64,000 nucleotides of DNA from Pseudomonas sp. 10S4 (GTDB lineage Bacteria > Pseudomonadota > Gammaproteobacteria > Pseudomonadales > Pseudomonadaceae). The stretch lies in the NCBI RefSeq assembly GCF_034344865.1, contig NZ_CP133774.1:682001-746000 (forward strand), given 5' to 3'. Numbering within the stretch: position 1 is the first letter of the stretch; each line of letters begins with the position of its first letter. Shown here in pieces: positions 40,815-48,755 of the stretch. The position numbers and the translations under genes are program-made. The notes under the pieces were generated by a model. The model did not search any database. It was not told the origin of the DNA and saw nothing but the letters and a program-made list of their open reading frames with translations.

Positions 40815-41663
40815 CTACTTGCCCATCTGCTTACGCATCTCTTCGCAATAATCCGGTGCCGGCGTGGCGGGCGTGTACCAGACGTAATCAGCCATCGCCA
40901 ACGTGACCTCACTGCCCTGCTGCGCCAGCATCAGCACGGTTGGCGCTTCGGGTTCGCCCAAATCCAGTATATGAAGCGGTACACCGACATCCTTGCGCGC
41001 ATGATACGCACCGGCAAACAGCAGCGAAGGCTCGGGGGCGACACGTAAACGCTCAGCCATTCGCCGGTCACGTTGCTGCTGCACCGCCAGCATTGCTGGC
41101 ATTTGGGATTTTGGAAGCAGTCCGCAATGGGAGCCGCTGATTTGCGCCAGTAACTCGTCCTTGACCGAAGGTGCGTTAGAACGCGAACCGCTCAACCCAG
41201 GCGGCTGGGCATAAAAGGCACGGACTTCGTTGTCACTCAGATTGGCCGCCAGCAGTGGATAAGGCTGTCCCAGGGCGAAACGCACTATCGGCCCATACAA
41301 ATCCCAGTCCCAACCCGACTGCCAGGCCAACGCGCCAGGCAAGTCGATCGGCGGTGTTGAAGCATTGCGCACGTCATCGACGCGCAGTTGTTGATCCGGC
41401 GTGAGCATTTCCAACAGCAGACTGCCTTGGGGACGTCTCTGCCCCAGCGTCTGGAGCAGCCACAATTGCAGTTGATGGTGATCGCGATTGTCATGCTGCT
41501 CGCCGACGATCACCCGCTCAGGCTTGGCCAGCCGTGCGACCAATTCTGGTGCCGTCAGTGACTGGCCCGTGCGCAAGTCGCGAATCTGGCCCGTGATCGG
41601 CGGCGGCAACACATGCTGACAGGCACTCAGCACAAGTACAGTCAGCAGAAAAATCCCACGCAT
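40815..41663 (-). CDS. ChaN-family haem-binding lipoprotein (PhuW-like)
   Basis: The 282-residue product begins with a lipoprotein signal (LTVLVLSACQ, lipid-modified Cys near residue 15). It has the ChaN/DUF399 fold, recognisable from RVIVGEQHDNRDHHQLQ near residue 51 and LFAGAYHARKDVGVP near residue 219. ChaN-like proteins bind haem through a tyrosine. It is the last gene of the hmuT-hmuU-hmuV operon, 21 bases after hmuV, matching phuW in P. aeruginosa. It probably helps store or relay haem at the envelope. Confidence 0.85.
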   Translation of the reverse strand: MRGIFLLTVLVLSACQHVLPPPITGQIRDLRTGQSLTAPELVARLAKPERVIVGEQHDNRDHHQLQLWLLQTLGQRRPQGSLLLEMLTPDQQLRVDDVRNASTPPIDLPGALAWQSGWDWDLYGPIVRFALGQPYPLLAANLSDNEVRAFYAQPPGLSGSRSNAPSVKDELLAQISGSHCGLLPKSQMPAMLAVQQQRDRRMAERLRVAPEPSLLFAGAYHARKDVGVPLHILDLGEPEAPTVLMLAQQGSEVTLAMADYVWYTPATPAPDYCEEMRKQMGK

Positions 41664-41684
41664 GCTCTCACCTCGATGAACGAC

Positions 41685-42452
41685 TCAGCGGGCGATGATC
41701 AGCGGATGCCCACGCTCCGGGTGCGGCTGCACCAATACTTCCAGCCCGAACACCGCTTTGAGCGACTCCGGACGCAGCACCTGCTCTGGTGTATCCAGCG
41801 CCACCGGGCGCCCGCCTTCGAGCAGCAACAGACGATCACAATAACGCGCCGCCAGGTTCAGATCATGCAGGATCACCAACACCGCGGCACCGCGATCAGC
41901 AAACTCGCGCACAGCCTGCAACGTGGTGTGCTGATGCAGTGGATCGAGCATCGAGGTCGGCTCATCAAGCAGTAAGGTCTGCCCCGCCTCGCCGGGCCAG
42001 AGCTGCGCCAGCACCCGGGCCAGATGCACTCGCTGACGTTCGCCGCCGGACAGCGCCAGGTAACTGCGACCGCTCAAATGCCCGGCATCGGCGGCGCCCA
42101 ACGCGGCGGCAACAATTTCGTCATCGCGCACCCGACCGCTTTGATAAGGCAAACGCCCCATGCCGACCACTTCCTCGACACGAAAGCCGAAGTCGAGGGT
42201 CGACACTTGCGGTAGTACCGCCAATCGCTGCGCTCGCTGGGCACCCGTGCAGTGGCTCAGCTCACGCTCATCGAGCCAGACGCGTCCTTCATCAGGACGC
42301 AATTCACCGCACAACGCGCCGAGCAAGGTGCTCTTGCCAGCACCGTTCGGCCCCAGCACACCGAGGACTTCACCCGGCTTGAGTTCCAGTGTGATGTCCG
42401 TCAGCACCGTTTTGCTGCCTCGGCGGATCTTCAGGTTTTCTGTGCGCAACAT
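41685..42452 (-). CDS. hmuV: Haem ABC transporter ATP-binding protein
   Basis: A 255-residue ABC ATPase with Walker [11 protein letters not shown] near residue 35, signature LSGGERQRV near residue 134, Walker [10 protein letters not shown] near residue 160 and an H-loop ILHDLN. It powers haem import through HmuU. Its first base is shared with the last base of hmuU, so the genes are tightly coupled. Length and context fit HmuV/PhuV; the sequence alone could also fit a vitamin B12 or siderophore ATPase. Confidence 0.92.
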   Translation of the reverse strand: MLRTENLKIRRGSKTVLTDITLELKPGEVLGVLGPNGAGKSTLLGALCGELRPDEGRVWLDERELSHCTGAQRAQRLAVLPQVSTLDFGFRVEEVVGMGRLPYQSGRVRDDEIVAAALGAADAGHLSGRSYLALSGGERQRVHLARVLAQLWPGEAGQTLLLDEPTSMLDPLHQHTTLQAVREFADRGAAVLVILHDLNLAARYCDRLLLLEGGRPVALDTPEQVLRPESLKAVFGLEVLVQPHPERGHPLIIAR

Positions 42453-43489
42453 CAGGCACGCCTCCTGAGCAGCAGAATCAGAAAGAACGGCGCGCCAATG
42501 AACGCCGTGACAATACCAATCGGCAACTCGGCCGGCGCCAGGGCCAGTCTCGCCACCAGGTCAGCGAACAACAACAGACTCGCCCCCGCCAGCACCGAGG
42601 CCGGTAACAGCACCCGATGATCAGGACCGGCCAGCAGCCGCACCAGATGCGGCACCACCAGCCCGACAAACCCGATCATCCCTGCTGCCGCCACCGCCGC
42701 GCCGACACCCAGCGCGGTGCAGAACACCAGTTCACGCTTGAGCCCTTCGACATCAATGCCCAGGTGACCGGCCTCCGACTCGCCCAGCAACAATGCATTC
42801 AAGGCCTTGGCCCTGCGCGGCAACCACAGCGCCACACCAGCCGTCACCAGCAGCAATGGCCAGAGCCGCGAATAACTGGCGCCGTTGAGGCTGCCCAGGT
42901 TCCAGAAAGTCAGCGTGCGCAGGGTCGCATCGTCCGCCAGATAGGTGAACAAACCCACCGCCGAACCGGCCAGCGCCGTTAACGCAATACCGGCCAGCAG
43001 CATGGTCGCGACGTTGGTTTGCCCGTTACGCCGGCCGAGTCGATACACCAGCGCGGTCACGCCGAGCCCGCCAAGAAACGCGCACAACGACAAAAGATAA
43101 GGCCCGAAGGACTCGGGCAAGCCGCCAAACGCCGAACCACCGACAATCGCAATCGCCGCGCCCAGTGCGGCGCCGCTGGAAACACCGACCAGCCCCGGAT
43201 CGGCCAATGGGTTGCGAAACAGACCCTGCATTGCCACGCCAGACAAGGCCAGCACACCGCCCACCGCCAAACCGAGCAGGGTTCGCGGCAGGCGAATCTG
43301 CCCAAGAATCAGTTCAGCCTGCTCCAGACCGTCCGGGGCAATCGGCACACCGATCAACCGCAGCGCCGCACGCAACGTGTCGAGCAACGGCAAGCTCACC
43401 GGCCCCAGCGCCAACGACAGCCAGATCGCCAGCAAACACAGCAGACTCAAGCCAATAAACAGTGTGCGGGGTTTAACCAAAGTGGTCAT
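42452..43489 (-). CDS. hmuU: Haem ABC transporter permease
   Basis: This 345-residue inner-membrane protein of the FecCD/BtuC family has about nine or ten helices. It includes [23 protein letters not shown] near residue 90 (family hallmark) and the coupling region [17 protein letters not shown] near residue 265. It moves haem delivered by the HmuT binding protein into the cytoplasm. It overlaps hmuT by 4 bases and hmuV by 1 base. Confidence 0.93.
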   Translation of the reverse strand: MTTLVKPRTLFIGLSLLCLLAIWLSLALGPVSLPLLDTLRAALRLIGVPIAPDGLEQAELILGQIRLPRTLLGLAVGGVLALSGVAMQGLFRNPLADPGLVGVSSGAALGAAIAIVGGSAFGGLPESFGPYLLSLCAFLGGLGVTALVYRLGRRNGQTNVATMLLAGIALTALAGSAVGLFTYLADDATLRTLTFWNLGSLNGASYSRLWPLLLVTAGVALWLPRRAKALNALLLGESEAGHLGIDVEGLKRELVFCTALGVGAAVAAAGMIGFVGLVVPHLVRLLAGPDHRVLLPASVLAGASLLLFADLVARLALAPAELPIGIVTAFIGAPFFLILLLRRRA

Positions 43490-44358
43490 TGGTCACTCGC
43501 GCCGAGATATAAACCGTCAGACAACTTTTTCAGCGCCTCGGGCAACCGCGGTCCGAGCCCGCCCACCAGTAAAGTTGGATCGAGTTCCATCACGCGGCCG
43601 TCCTTCGCGGCACGGGTCGAGGACAAGATGGGGTTTTCCTTGAACAATGCTGCGCGGGCCGCATCGCCGGTCAGCGCACGGTCGGAGAACACCAGCACTT
43701 CAGGGTTCAGGCTGGCCAAGGACTCGTTGGAAAAAGGTTTATAACCGGTATGCGTCGCCAAGTTGTGGCCGCCGGCCTGTTGCAGCAACCAATCGGCGGC
43801 GGTGTCCTTGCCGGCGATCATTGGATTGCCGCCCGCATGGCCGAGCAACAACAGCACACCCGGCGATTTCTGTTTGAGCTGCGCCTCGGTGATCCGGAGC
43901 TTTTGCTGATCCAGTTTCTGTTGATACGCCAGGAATGCCTGGGTCGCCTGGTCTTCTGCGCCGAGCAACTTGCCCAGATGCTGCAAGTTGCCCTGCAAGG
44001 CAGGCAAATCCGGCTGAGCCGAGAACAATTCGACCTGAACACCGGCACTGCGAATCTGCGAAAGCACCGGCGGTGGACCCATTTCTTCGGTGCCGATGAG
44101 CATCTGCGGGCGTAAGCTCAAGATGCCTTCCGCCGACAATTGCCGCTGATAGCCAATGCTCGGCAGGGCCTTCAAAGAATCCGGATGCTGACTGGTGGTA
44201 TCGACGCCCACCAGTTTTGACTCGCCACCCAAGGCACTCACCCACTCCGACAAGGCGCCACCGGCACTCACCCATCGCTGCGGCAGTTCGGCCGCTGCCG
44301 CCTGGTGGCTGACGATGAGTCCGACACACAAGGCGACAACGCGGGTACTCAGACGCAT
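43486..44358 (-). CDS. hmuT: Periplasmic haem-binding protein
   Basis: A 290-residue solute-binding protein of the TroA/BtuF fold with a Sec signal peptide (VVALCVGLIVSHQAAAA). The conserved lines QRWVSAGGALSEWVSALGG near the mature N-terminus and PGVLLLLGHAGGNPMIAGK in the middle are typical of HmuT/PhuT. The ATG at 44358 has AAGGAAG upstream; a longer frame would bypass the signal peptide. It is the first gene of hmuT-hmuU-hmuV-chaN, with a possible Fur box about 95 bases upstream. Confidence 0.9.
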   Translation of the reverse strand: MRLSTRVVALCVGLIVSHQAAAAELPQRWVSAGGALSEWVSALGGESKLVGVDTTSQHPDSLKALPSIGYQRQLSAEGILSLRPQMLIGTEEMGPPPVLSQIRSAGVQVELFSAQPDLPALQGNLQHLGKLLGAEDQATQAFLAYQQKLDQQKLRITEAQLKQKSPGVLLLLGHAGGNPMIAGKDTAADWLLQQAGGHNLATHTGYKPFSNESLASLNPEVLVFSDRALTGDAARAALFKENPILSSTRAAKDGRVMELDPTLLVGGLGPRLPEALKKLSDGLYLGASDQ

Positions 44359-44452
44359 AAACGGCTTCCTTAAAGGGTTTTCCCGGGCATCAACCTGACA
44401 GGCCAAGTATCCTCGACATCCGGCAAGCGCCCCCATGGGTGGGCGGCCATTT

Positions 44453-44471
44453 GATAATTATTTGCATTTGC
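44453..44471. promoter_or_regulatory. Putative Fur box between hmuT and the Rieske gene
   Basis: GATAATTATTTGCATTTGC matches 13 of 19 positions of the Fur consensus. It lies in the divergent region and could control hmuTUV, the Rieske gene or both. Confidence 0.55.
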
Positions 44472-44522
44472 GCGTCAAGTCCGGACATATCCAGTCACGA
44501 ACCGCGACACTTGAGGATAGAC

Positions 44523-44840
44523 ATGAAGTTTCTTTGCCAGGGCCTGGAGTTGGCCGATGCCAGCAGCCGCGGTTTCGACATCGACGGCCAGAAGCTCTTC
44601 GCCGTGCGCCGGGGTGGTCAGGTTTACGTCTACATCAACCGCTGCCCGCACCGTGGCGTGGGGCTGGAATGGAAACCCGACCAGTTTCTGGACCCCAGCA
44701 ACAGCCTGATCCAGTGCGCCACCCACGGCGCACTGTTTCTTATCGAGGACGGCGAATGCGTCGCCGGCCCCTGCGCGGGGCAATCCCTGACCGTCGTTCC
44801 CAGCCGCGAAGACGCGCAAGGGATCTGGATCAGCCTTTAA
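44523..44840 (+). CDS. Small Rieske [2Fe-2S] ferredoxin-like protein
   Basis: The 105-residue protein is a single Rieske domain. Both cluster-binding loops are present: [10 protein letters not shown] (Cys-x-His) and [15 protein letters not shown] (Cys-x-x-His), near residues 42 and 65. It resembles the ferredoxin components of ring-hydroxylating dioxygenases and NirD-like proteins, but no oxygenase gene is nearby. GAGGATAG precedes the ATG. It diverges from hmuT and converges with sfsA, overlapping it by 4 bases. Its partner enzyme is unknown. Confidence 0.88.
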   Translation: MKFLCQGLELADASSRGFDIDGQKLFAVRRGGQVYVYINRCPHRGVGLEWKPDQFLDPSNSLIQCATHGALFLIEDGECVAGPCAGQSLTVVPSREDAQGIWISL

Positions 44841-45550
44841 CCGTTGAGCAATACGTCCAGACGCCGGTCAACCAGCATCTCTTCGTGGCTGATACGCACG
44901 CCATAAGCCAGCACCTCAACGCCGCACGCCACCGCTTCACGCAACGCGGCGGCGTAGGCCGAATCGATTTCTTCTGCCGGACGCACGGCGTCGATGCCGC
45001 TGAGATTGACGCAATACAACTGCACCGCGCGAATCCCGTCCCGGGCCAGATGCGCCAGTTCCCGCAAATGCTTGGCCCCGCGCTGGGTCACCGCATCGGG
45101 AAACGCCGCCACTGGCGTACCGTCAAAGCCCAAAGTGACACTTTTGACTTCCACGTACGCCGGCCCGTTCGGGTAATCGAGACGGAAATCGATGCGGCTG
45201 TTTTCCTGCCCATAGGCCACTTCGCGTTTCAGCTCGGTAAAACCGTTCAACTCAGTGATCACGCCGGCACGCAACGCCTCTTCGATCAAGCCATTGGCTC
45301 GCCCGGTGTTCACGCAAAACAACCGCCCTTGCGGGGTTTCACCGATTTCCCAGGTGCCGGGTAATTTGCGCTTCGGGTCGTTGGAGCGGCTGAACCAGAC
45401 CTGCCCGCCCTCGACCTGGCAATTGAGCATCGAGCCGGTGTTCGGGCAGTGAATCGTCAGCAACTCGCCGCTAACGGTTTCGATATCGGCGAGAAAACGC
45501 TTGTAACGACGGATCAGACGACCTTCTTCAAGGGGAGGATGAAAACGCAT
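44837..45550 (-). CDS. sfsA: Sugar fermentation stimulation protein SfsA
   Basis: A 237-residue SfsA-family protein with the OB-fold-like N-terminus ([17 protein letters not shown] and HCPNTGSML). The C-terminal nuclease-like core has [22 protein letters not shown]. It has been linked to DNA binding and maltose gene expression in E. coli, but its true role is unsettled. Its first base is shared with the stop of the aminotransferase gene, so the two are co-transcribed. Confidence 0.93.
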   Translation of the reverse strand: MRFHPPLEEGRLIRRYKRFLADIETVSGELLTIHCPNTGSMLNCQVEGGQVWFSRSNDPKRKLPGTWEIGETPQGRLFCVNTGRANGLIEEALRAGVITELNGFTELKREVAYGQENSRIDFRLDYPNGPAYVEVKSVTLGFDGTPVAAFPDAVTQRGAKHLRELAHLARDGIRAVQLYCVNLSGIDAVRPAEEIDSAYAAALREAVACGVEVLAYGVRISHEEMLVDRRLDVLLNG

Positions 45551-46724
45551 CAGCCTTGCCAGCTCTTCAAGCCGCGAGCGATCCGTTCCACCGCTTCCTG
45601 CAAGCGCGGCAGGCTTTGGGTGTAGGCAAACCGCACGTGATGCCCGGCCTGATAACGCCCGAAGTCCAGGCCCGGGGTAATCGCCACGTGCTCGGTTTCG
45701 AGGAAGTGTCGGCAGAACGCGAAGGCATCACCGCCGAACTGGCTGATATCGGCGTACAAGTAGAACGCGCCCTCAGGTTCCACGGCGATGCCAAAACCGA
45801 GCTCACGCAAGGCCGGCAAGAGGAAGTCGCGACGACGACCGAATTCCGCGCGGCGCTCTTCCAGAATGCTGATGGTCGCCGGTTCGAAGCAGGCCAACGC
45901 GGCGTACTGGGCCATGCTCGGGGCGCTGATGTAGAGGTTCTGGGCGAGCTTTTCCAGTTCGCCGACCGCTGCTTGCGGCGCCGACCAGCCAGCCGAGGCG
46001 CCAGCCGGTCATCGCCGAAATACTTGGAAAAACTGTTCAGGACAAAGGCGCTGTCATCGACTTCCAGCACGCTGGCCGCGTCGGTGCCGTAGGTCAGGCC
46101 GTGGTAGATCTCGTCCACCACCAGATGGCCGTGGCGCTGCTTGATCGCAGCCGACAGCCCGGCCAGCTCATCGCGGGTCAGGATGGTCCCGGTCGGATTG
46201 GCCGGCGAAGCCACCAGGGCGCCGACGCTGTCATGGTCCCAATGCCGCGCCACCAGGTCCGGGGTCAGCTGATAACGCACGTCCGGACCGACAGGAACAA
46301 GCTGCGCCGCGCCTTCCACCAGCCGCAGGAAGTGCCGGTTGCACGGGTAGCCCGGGTCCGCCAGCAGCCAGTGTTTGCCTGGGTCGACCAGCAAAGCGCT
46401 GGCCAGCAGCAACGCGCCGGAACCGCCCGGCGTCACCAGAATTCGCTGTGGATCGATGTTCAGCCCGTAACGCTGCTGATAAAAGCCCGAAATGGCCTCG
46501 CGCAGTTCGGGAATGCCCCGTGCCGCGGTGTAACGGGTCTTGCCCGCCGTCAGCGCAGCCTGGCCGGCCTGGATGATCGGCTCGGCGGTGGTGAAGTCCG
46601 GCTCGCCGATTTCCAGGTGGATCACGTCGTGACCGGCAGCCTGCAGTTCATTGGCCCGCGCCAGCAGCGCCATGACATGGAACGGTTCAATCGCACGACT
46701 GCGGGCACTGTAGGACTGAGCCAT
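45550..46724 (-). pseudogene. Class I/II PLP-dependent aminotransferase, two frameshifts
   Basis: Read across its frames this is a full-length fold-type I aminotransferase of about 390 residues. It starts MAQSYSARSRAIEPFHVM and has the PLP lysine in LNSFSKYFG near residue 237. Substrate is uncertain (aspartate/aromatic-like). The frame is lost just after the PLP lysine: an extra base at about 46013 separates SKYFG from MTGWRLGWLV. A second indel at about 45976-45982 separates that from the C-terminal part (MAQYAALACFEPATIS onward). Both lie within 40 bases, so a poor-quality patch is likely. It is co-transcribed with sfsA. Confidence 0.85.
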
Positions 46725-47056
46725 TAGCCTTCCTTCAACGGGTAAAAGAATCGATTCTACCCAACCACTGGAACGAGCGAGAACCTAAAGCGGTCAGAGC
46801 CGTTATAACTCTGGCCTGAACGACTCAAGCGTGCGCGCCAGGTTTGACTAAAATCAATATTTGATCAGGTCTCCATCACCACCAGACAAGGCTTTGCAAT
46901 CATTTGCAAGCACCGCGGGTCACCCCCTCGACATCCGGGAGTAGCGCGGCCCGATTTGATCTGGTAAGTTCGCCCGCTTGCAGCCGCAGGGCCGGCAGGT
47001 GTCGGTGATGGAGCAATCCTGCGCAATGGATTACAAGAGTAGAGGCGGTCTATTTC
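46725..47056. other. Divergent region between the aminotransferase gene and dksA
   Basis: This gap of 332 bases has no credible gene. It contains a perfect 12-bp palindrome AGAATCGATTCT at 46747-46758, close to the aminotransferase start, and presumably the dksA promoter and a long dksA leader. I could not place a convincing -35/-10 pair. Confidence 0.45.
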
Positions 47057-47500
47057 ATGTCCACCCAAGCAAAGCAACAACAAAACCAGTCGATCAGCGG
47101 CTTCGAACCCTACAAAGAAGTAAAGGGCGAAGAGTACATGGGCAAGCCCATGCGCGCTCACTTCACCAAGATCCTGAATAAGTGGAAACAGGACTTGATG
47201 CAGGAAGTCGACCGTACGGTTGATCACATGAAAGACGAAGCGGCCAACTTCCCTGACCCGGCAGATCGTGCCAGCCAGGAAGAAGAATTCAGCCTTGAAT
47301 TGCGCGCCCGTGATCGTGAGCGCAAGTTGATCAAGAAGATCGACAAAACGCTGCAATTGATCGAAGACGAAGAATATGGCTGGTGCGAGTCCTGCGGCGT
47401 CGAGATTGGCGTCAAGCGACTGGAAGCCCGCCCTACCGCCGACATGTGCGTTGACTGCAAGACCCTGGCGGAAATCAAGGAAAAGCAAGTCGGCAAGTAA
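47057..47500 (+). CDS. dksA: RNA polymerase-binding transcription factor DksA
   Basis: The 147-residue protein has the long coiled coil (residues about 35-110, tip residues within DEAANFPDPADRAS). A four-cysteine zinc finger follows (CESCGVEIGVKRLEA then CVDC). DksA enters the RNA polymerase secondary channel and, with ppGpp, represses rRNA promoters and activates amino-acid genes. The classic four-cysteine form is intact, so this is the zinc-dependent DksA. A terminator follows. Confidence 0.97.
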   Translation: MSTQAKQQQNQSISGFEPYKEVKGEEYMGKPMRAHFTKILNKWKQDLMQEVDRTVDHMKDEAANFPDPADRASQEEEFSLELRARDRERKLIKKIDKTLQLIEDEEYGWCESCGVEIGVKRLEARPTADMCVDCKTLAEIKEKQVGK

Positions 47501-47513
47501 TCTCGACTTGAAC

Positions 47514-47545
47514 GAAAAACGGAGCGTGCGAACGCTCCGTTTTTG
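47514..47545 (+). terminator. dksA terminator
   Basis: AAAAACGGAGCGT pairs with ACGCTCCGTTTTT around GCGA, with T-runs on both strands. Confidence 0.92.
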
Positions 47546-47613
47546 TTTCTGAAATTCGGCACAGCACCGAACCCTGTGGATCGCGCACGATCAGACGACG
47601 TACCATCGCCCTC

Positions 47614-48501
47614 ATGAATGTCTCTCCCTACATCGGTCGCTTCGCCCCCACGCCCAGTGGCCACTTGCACTTCGGCTCGCTGGTCGCTGCGCTCGCTTCG
47701 TACCTCGACGCCCGCTCTGTAGGTGGCCGCTGGCTGATGCGCATGGAAGACCTCGACCCGCCTCGGGAAGAACCCGGCGCCCAAGCCGCGATCCTCAACG
47801 CGCTGGAACGCTATGGCTTCGAGTGGGATGGTGAACTGGTTCGTCAAAGCGACCGGCACGACGCCTATGCCGAAGTGCTCAATCGTCTGTTCAGTCATGG
47901 CCTGGCCTACGCTTGCACCTGTTCGCGCAAACAATTGGAGCCGTATCACGGCATCTATCCGGGCCTGTGCCGCAATGCCGGGCATGGCGCTGAAGACGCG
48001 GCCATCCGCCTGCGGGTGCCGGAGCTCGAATACCATTTCATCGACCGGGTGCAAGGCGAGTTCCGCCAGCACCTGGGTCGGGATGTCGGCGATTTCGTGA
48101 TTCGCCGCCGCGACGGGCTCTATGCCTATCAACTGGCCGTGGTGCTCGATGATGCCTGGCAAGGCATCACCGACATCGTGCGCGGCGCCGACTTGCTCGA
48201 CTCGACACCACGCCAGCTCTACCTGCAAGAACTGCTCGGCCTGCGGCAACCGCGTTACCTGCACGTGCCGCTGATTACTCAGCCGGACGGTAACAAGCTC
48301 GGCAAATCCTACCGTTCGCCGCCATTGACCGACGATCAGGCCACGCCACTGTTACTGCGGGCATTACGCGCACTGGGTCAAAATCCGGGCAGCGAACTGG
48401 CTTACGCCACGCCTCGGGAAGTACTGAATTGGGGCATCGCCCACTGGGATGCCGCAAAGATCCCGCGCACACTGACCCTGCCCGAAGCGCAACTGCAGTG
48501 A
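47614..48501 (+). CDS. gluQ: Glutamyl-Q tRNA(Asp) synthetase
   Basis: This 295-residue paralogue of the catalytic half of glutamyl-tRNA synthetase transfers glutamate onto queuosine 34 of tRNA-Asp. The class I HIGH-type motif is PTPSGHLHFGSL near residue 15, and the KMSKS counterpart is GNKLGKSYRS near residue 228. The zinc-binding cysteines CTCSRKQ and CRNAGH lie near residues 103-125. No anticodon-binding domain is present, as expected. It lies directly after dksA, the conserved order in Pseudomonas and enterobacteria. Confidence 0.95.
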   Translation: MNVSPYIGRFAPTPSGHLHFGSLVAALASYLDARSVGGRWLMRMEDLDPPREEPGAQAAILNALERYGFEWDGELVRQSDRHDAYAEVLNRLFSHGLAYACTCSRKQLEPYHGIYPGLCRNAGHGAEDAAIRLRVPELEYHFIDRVQGEFRQHLGRDVGDFVIRRRDGLYAYQLAVVLDDAWQGITDIVRGADLLDSTPRQLYLQELLGLRQPRYLHVPLITQPDGNKLGKSYRSPPLTDDQATPLLLRALRALGQNPGSELAYATPREVLNWGIAHWDAAKIPRTLTLPEAQLQ

Positions 48502-48578
48502 TGGCACTTGCAGTAGCGCCGCCATCCGTTACCATCGCCGCACGTTTTCGGGCACGCGCCTAAAAAAGAGAGGCCGGG

Positions 48579-48755
48579 ATGTACATCTATCGCTTGGTCC
48601 TGCTTTTGGTAGTGGGGATTTATCTGTTCTCCCCGGCCATCATGGATTGGTGGATCGACGCCACTGGCGCCTGGTATCGCCCTTATCTGCTCTGGCTGAT
48701 TCTGATCGTCGTGACCTTCATCCTGCAGAGCCAAAAAGATGCCGATGAGCTTTAG
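48579..48755 (+). CDS. cbrX: CbrX, small membrane protein
   Basis: The 58-residue protein has two hydrophobic segments, one at the N-terminus (YRLVLLLVVGIYLFSPAIM) and one near residues 36-49 (YLLWLILIVVTFIL), joined by a Trp-rich DWWIDATGAW loop. It matches the small CbrX gene found just upstream of cbrA in pseudomonads. Its last 17 bases overlap the cbrA start, which suggests translational coupling of the sensor kinase to this protein. The function of CbrX itself is not well defined. Confidence 0.85.
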   Translation: MYIYRLVLLLVVGIYLFSPAIMDWWIDATGAWYRPYLLWLILIVVTFILQSQKDADEL

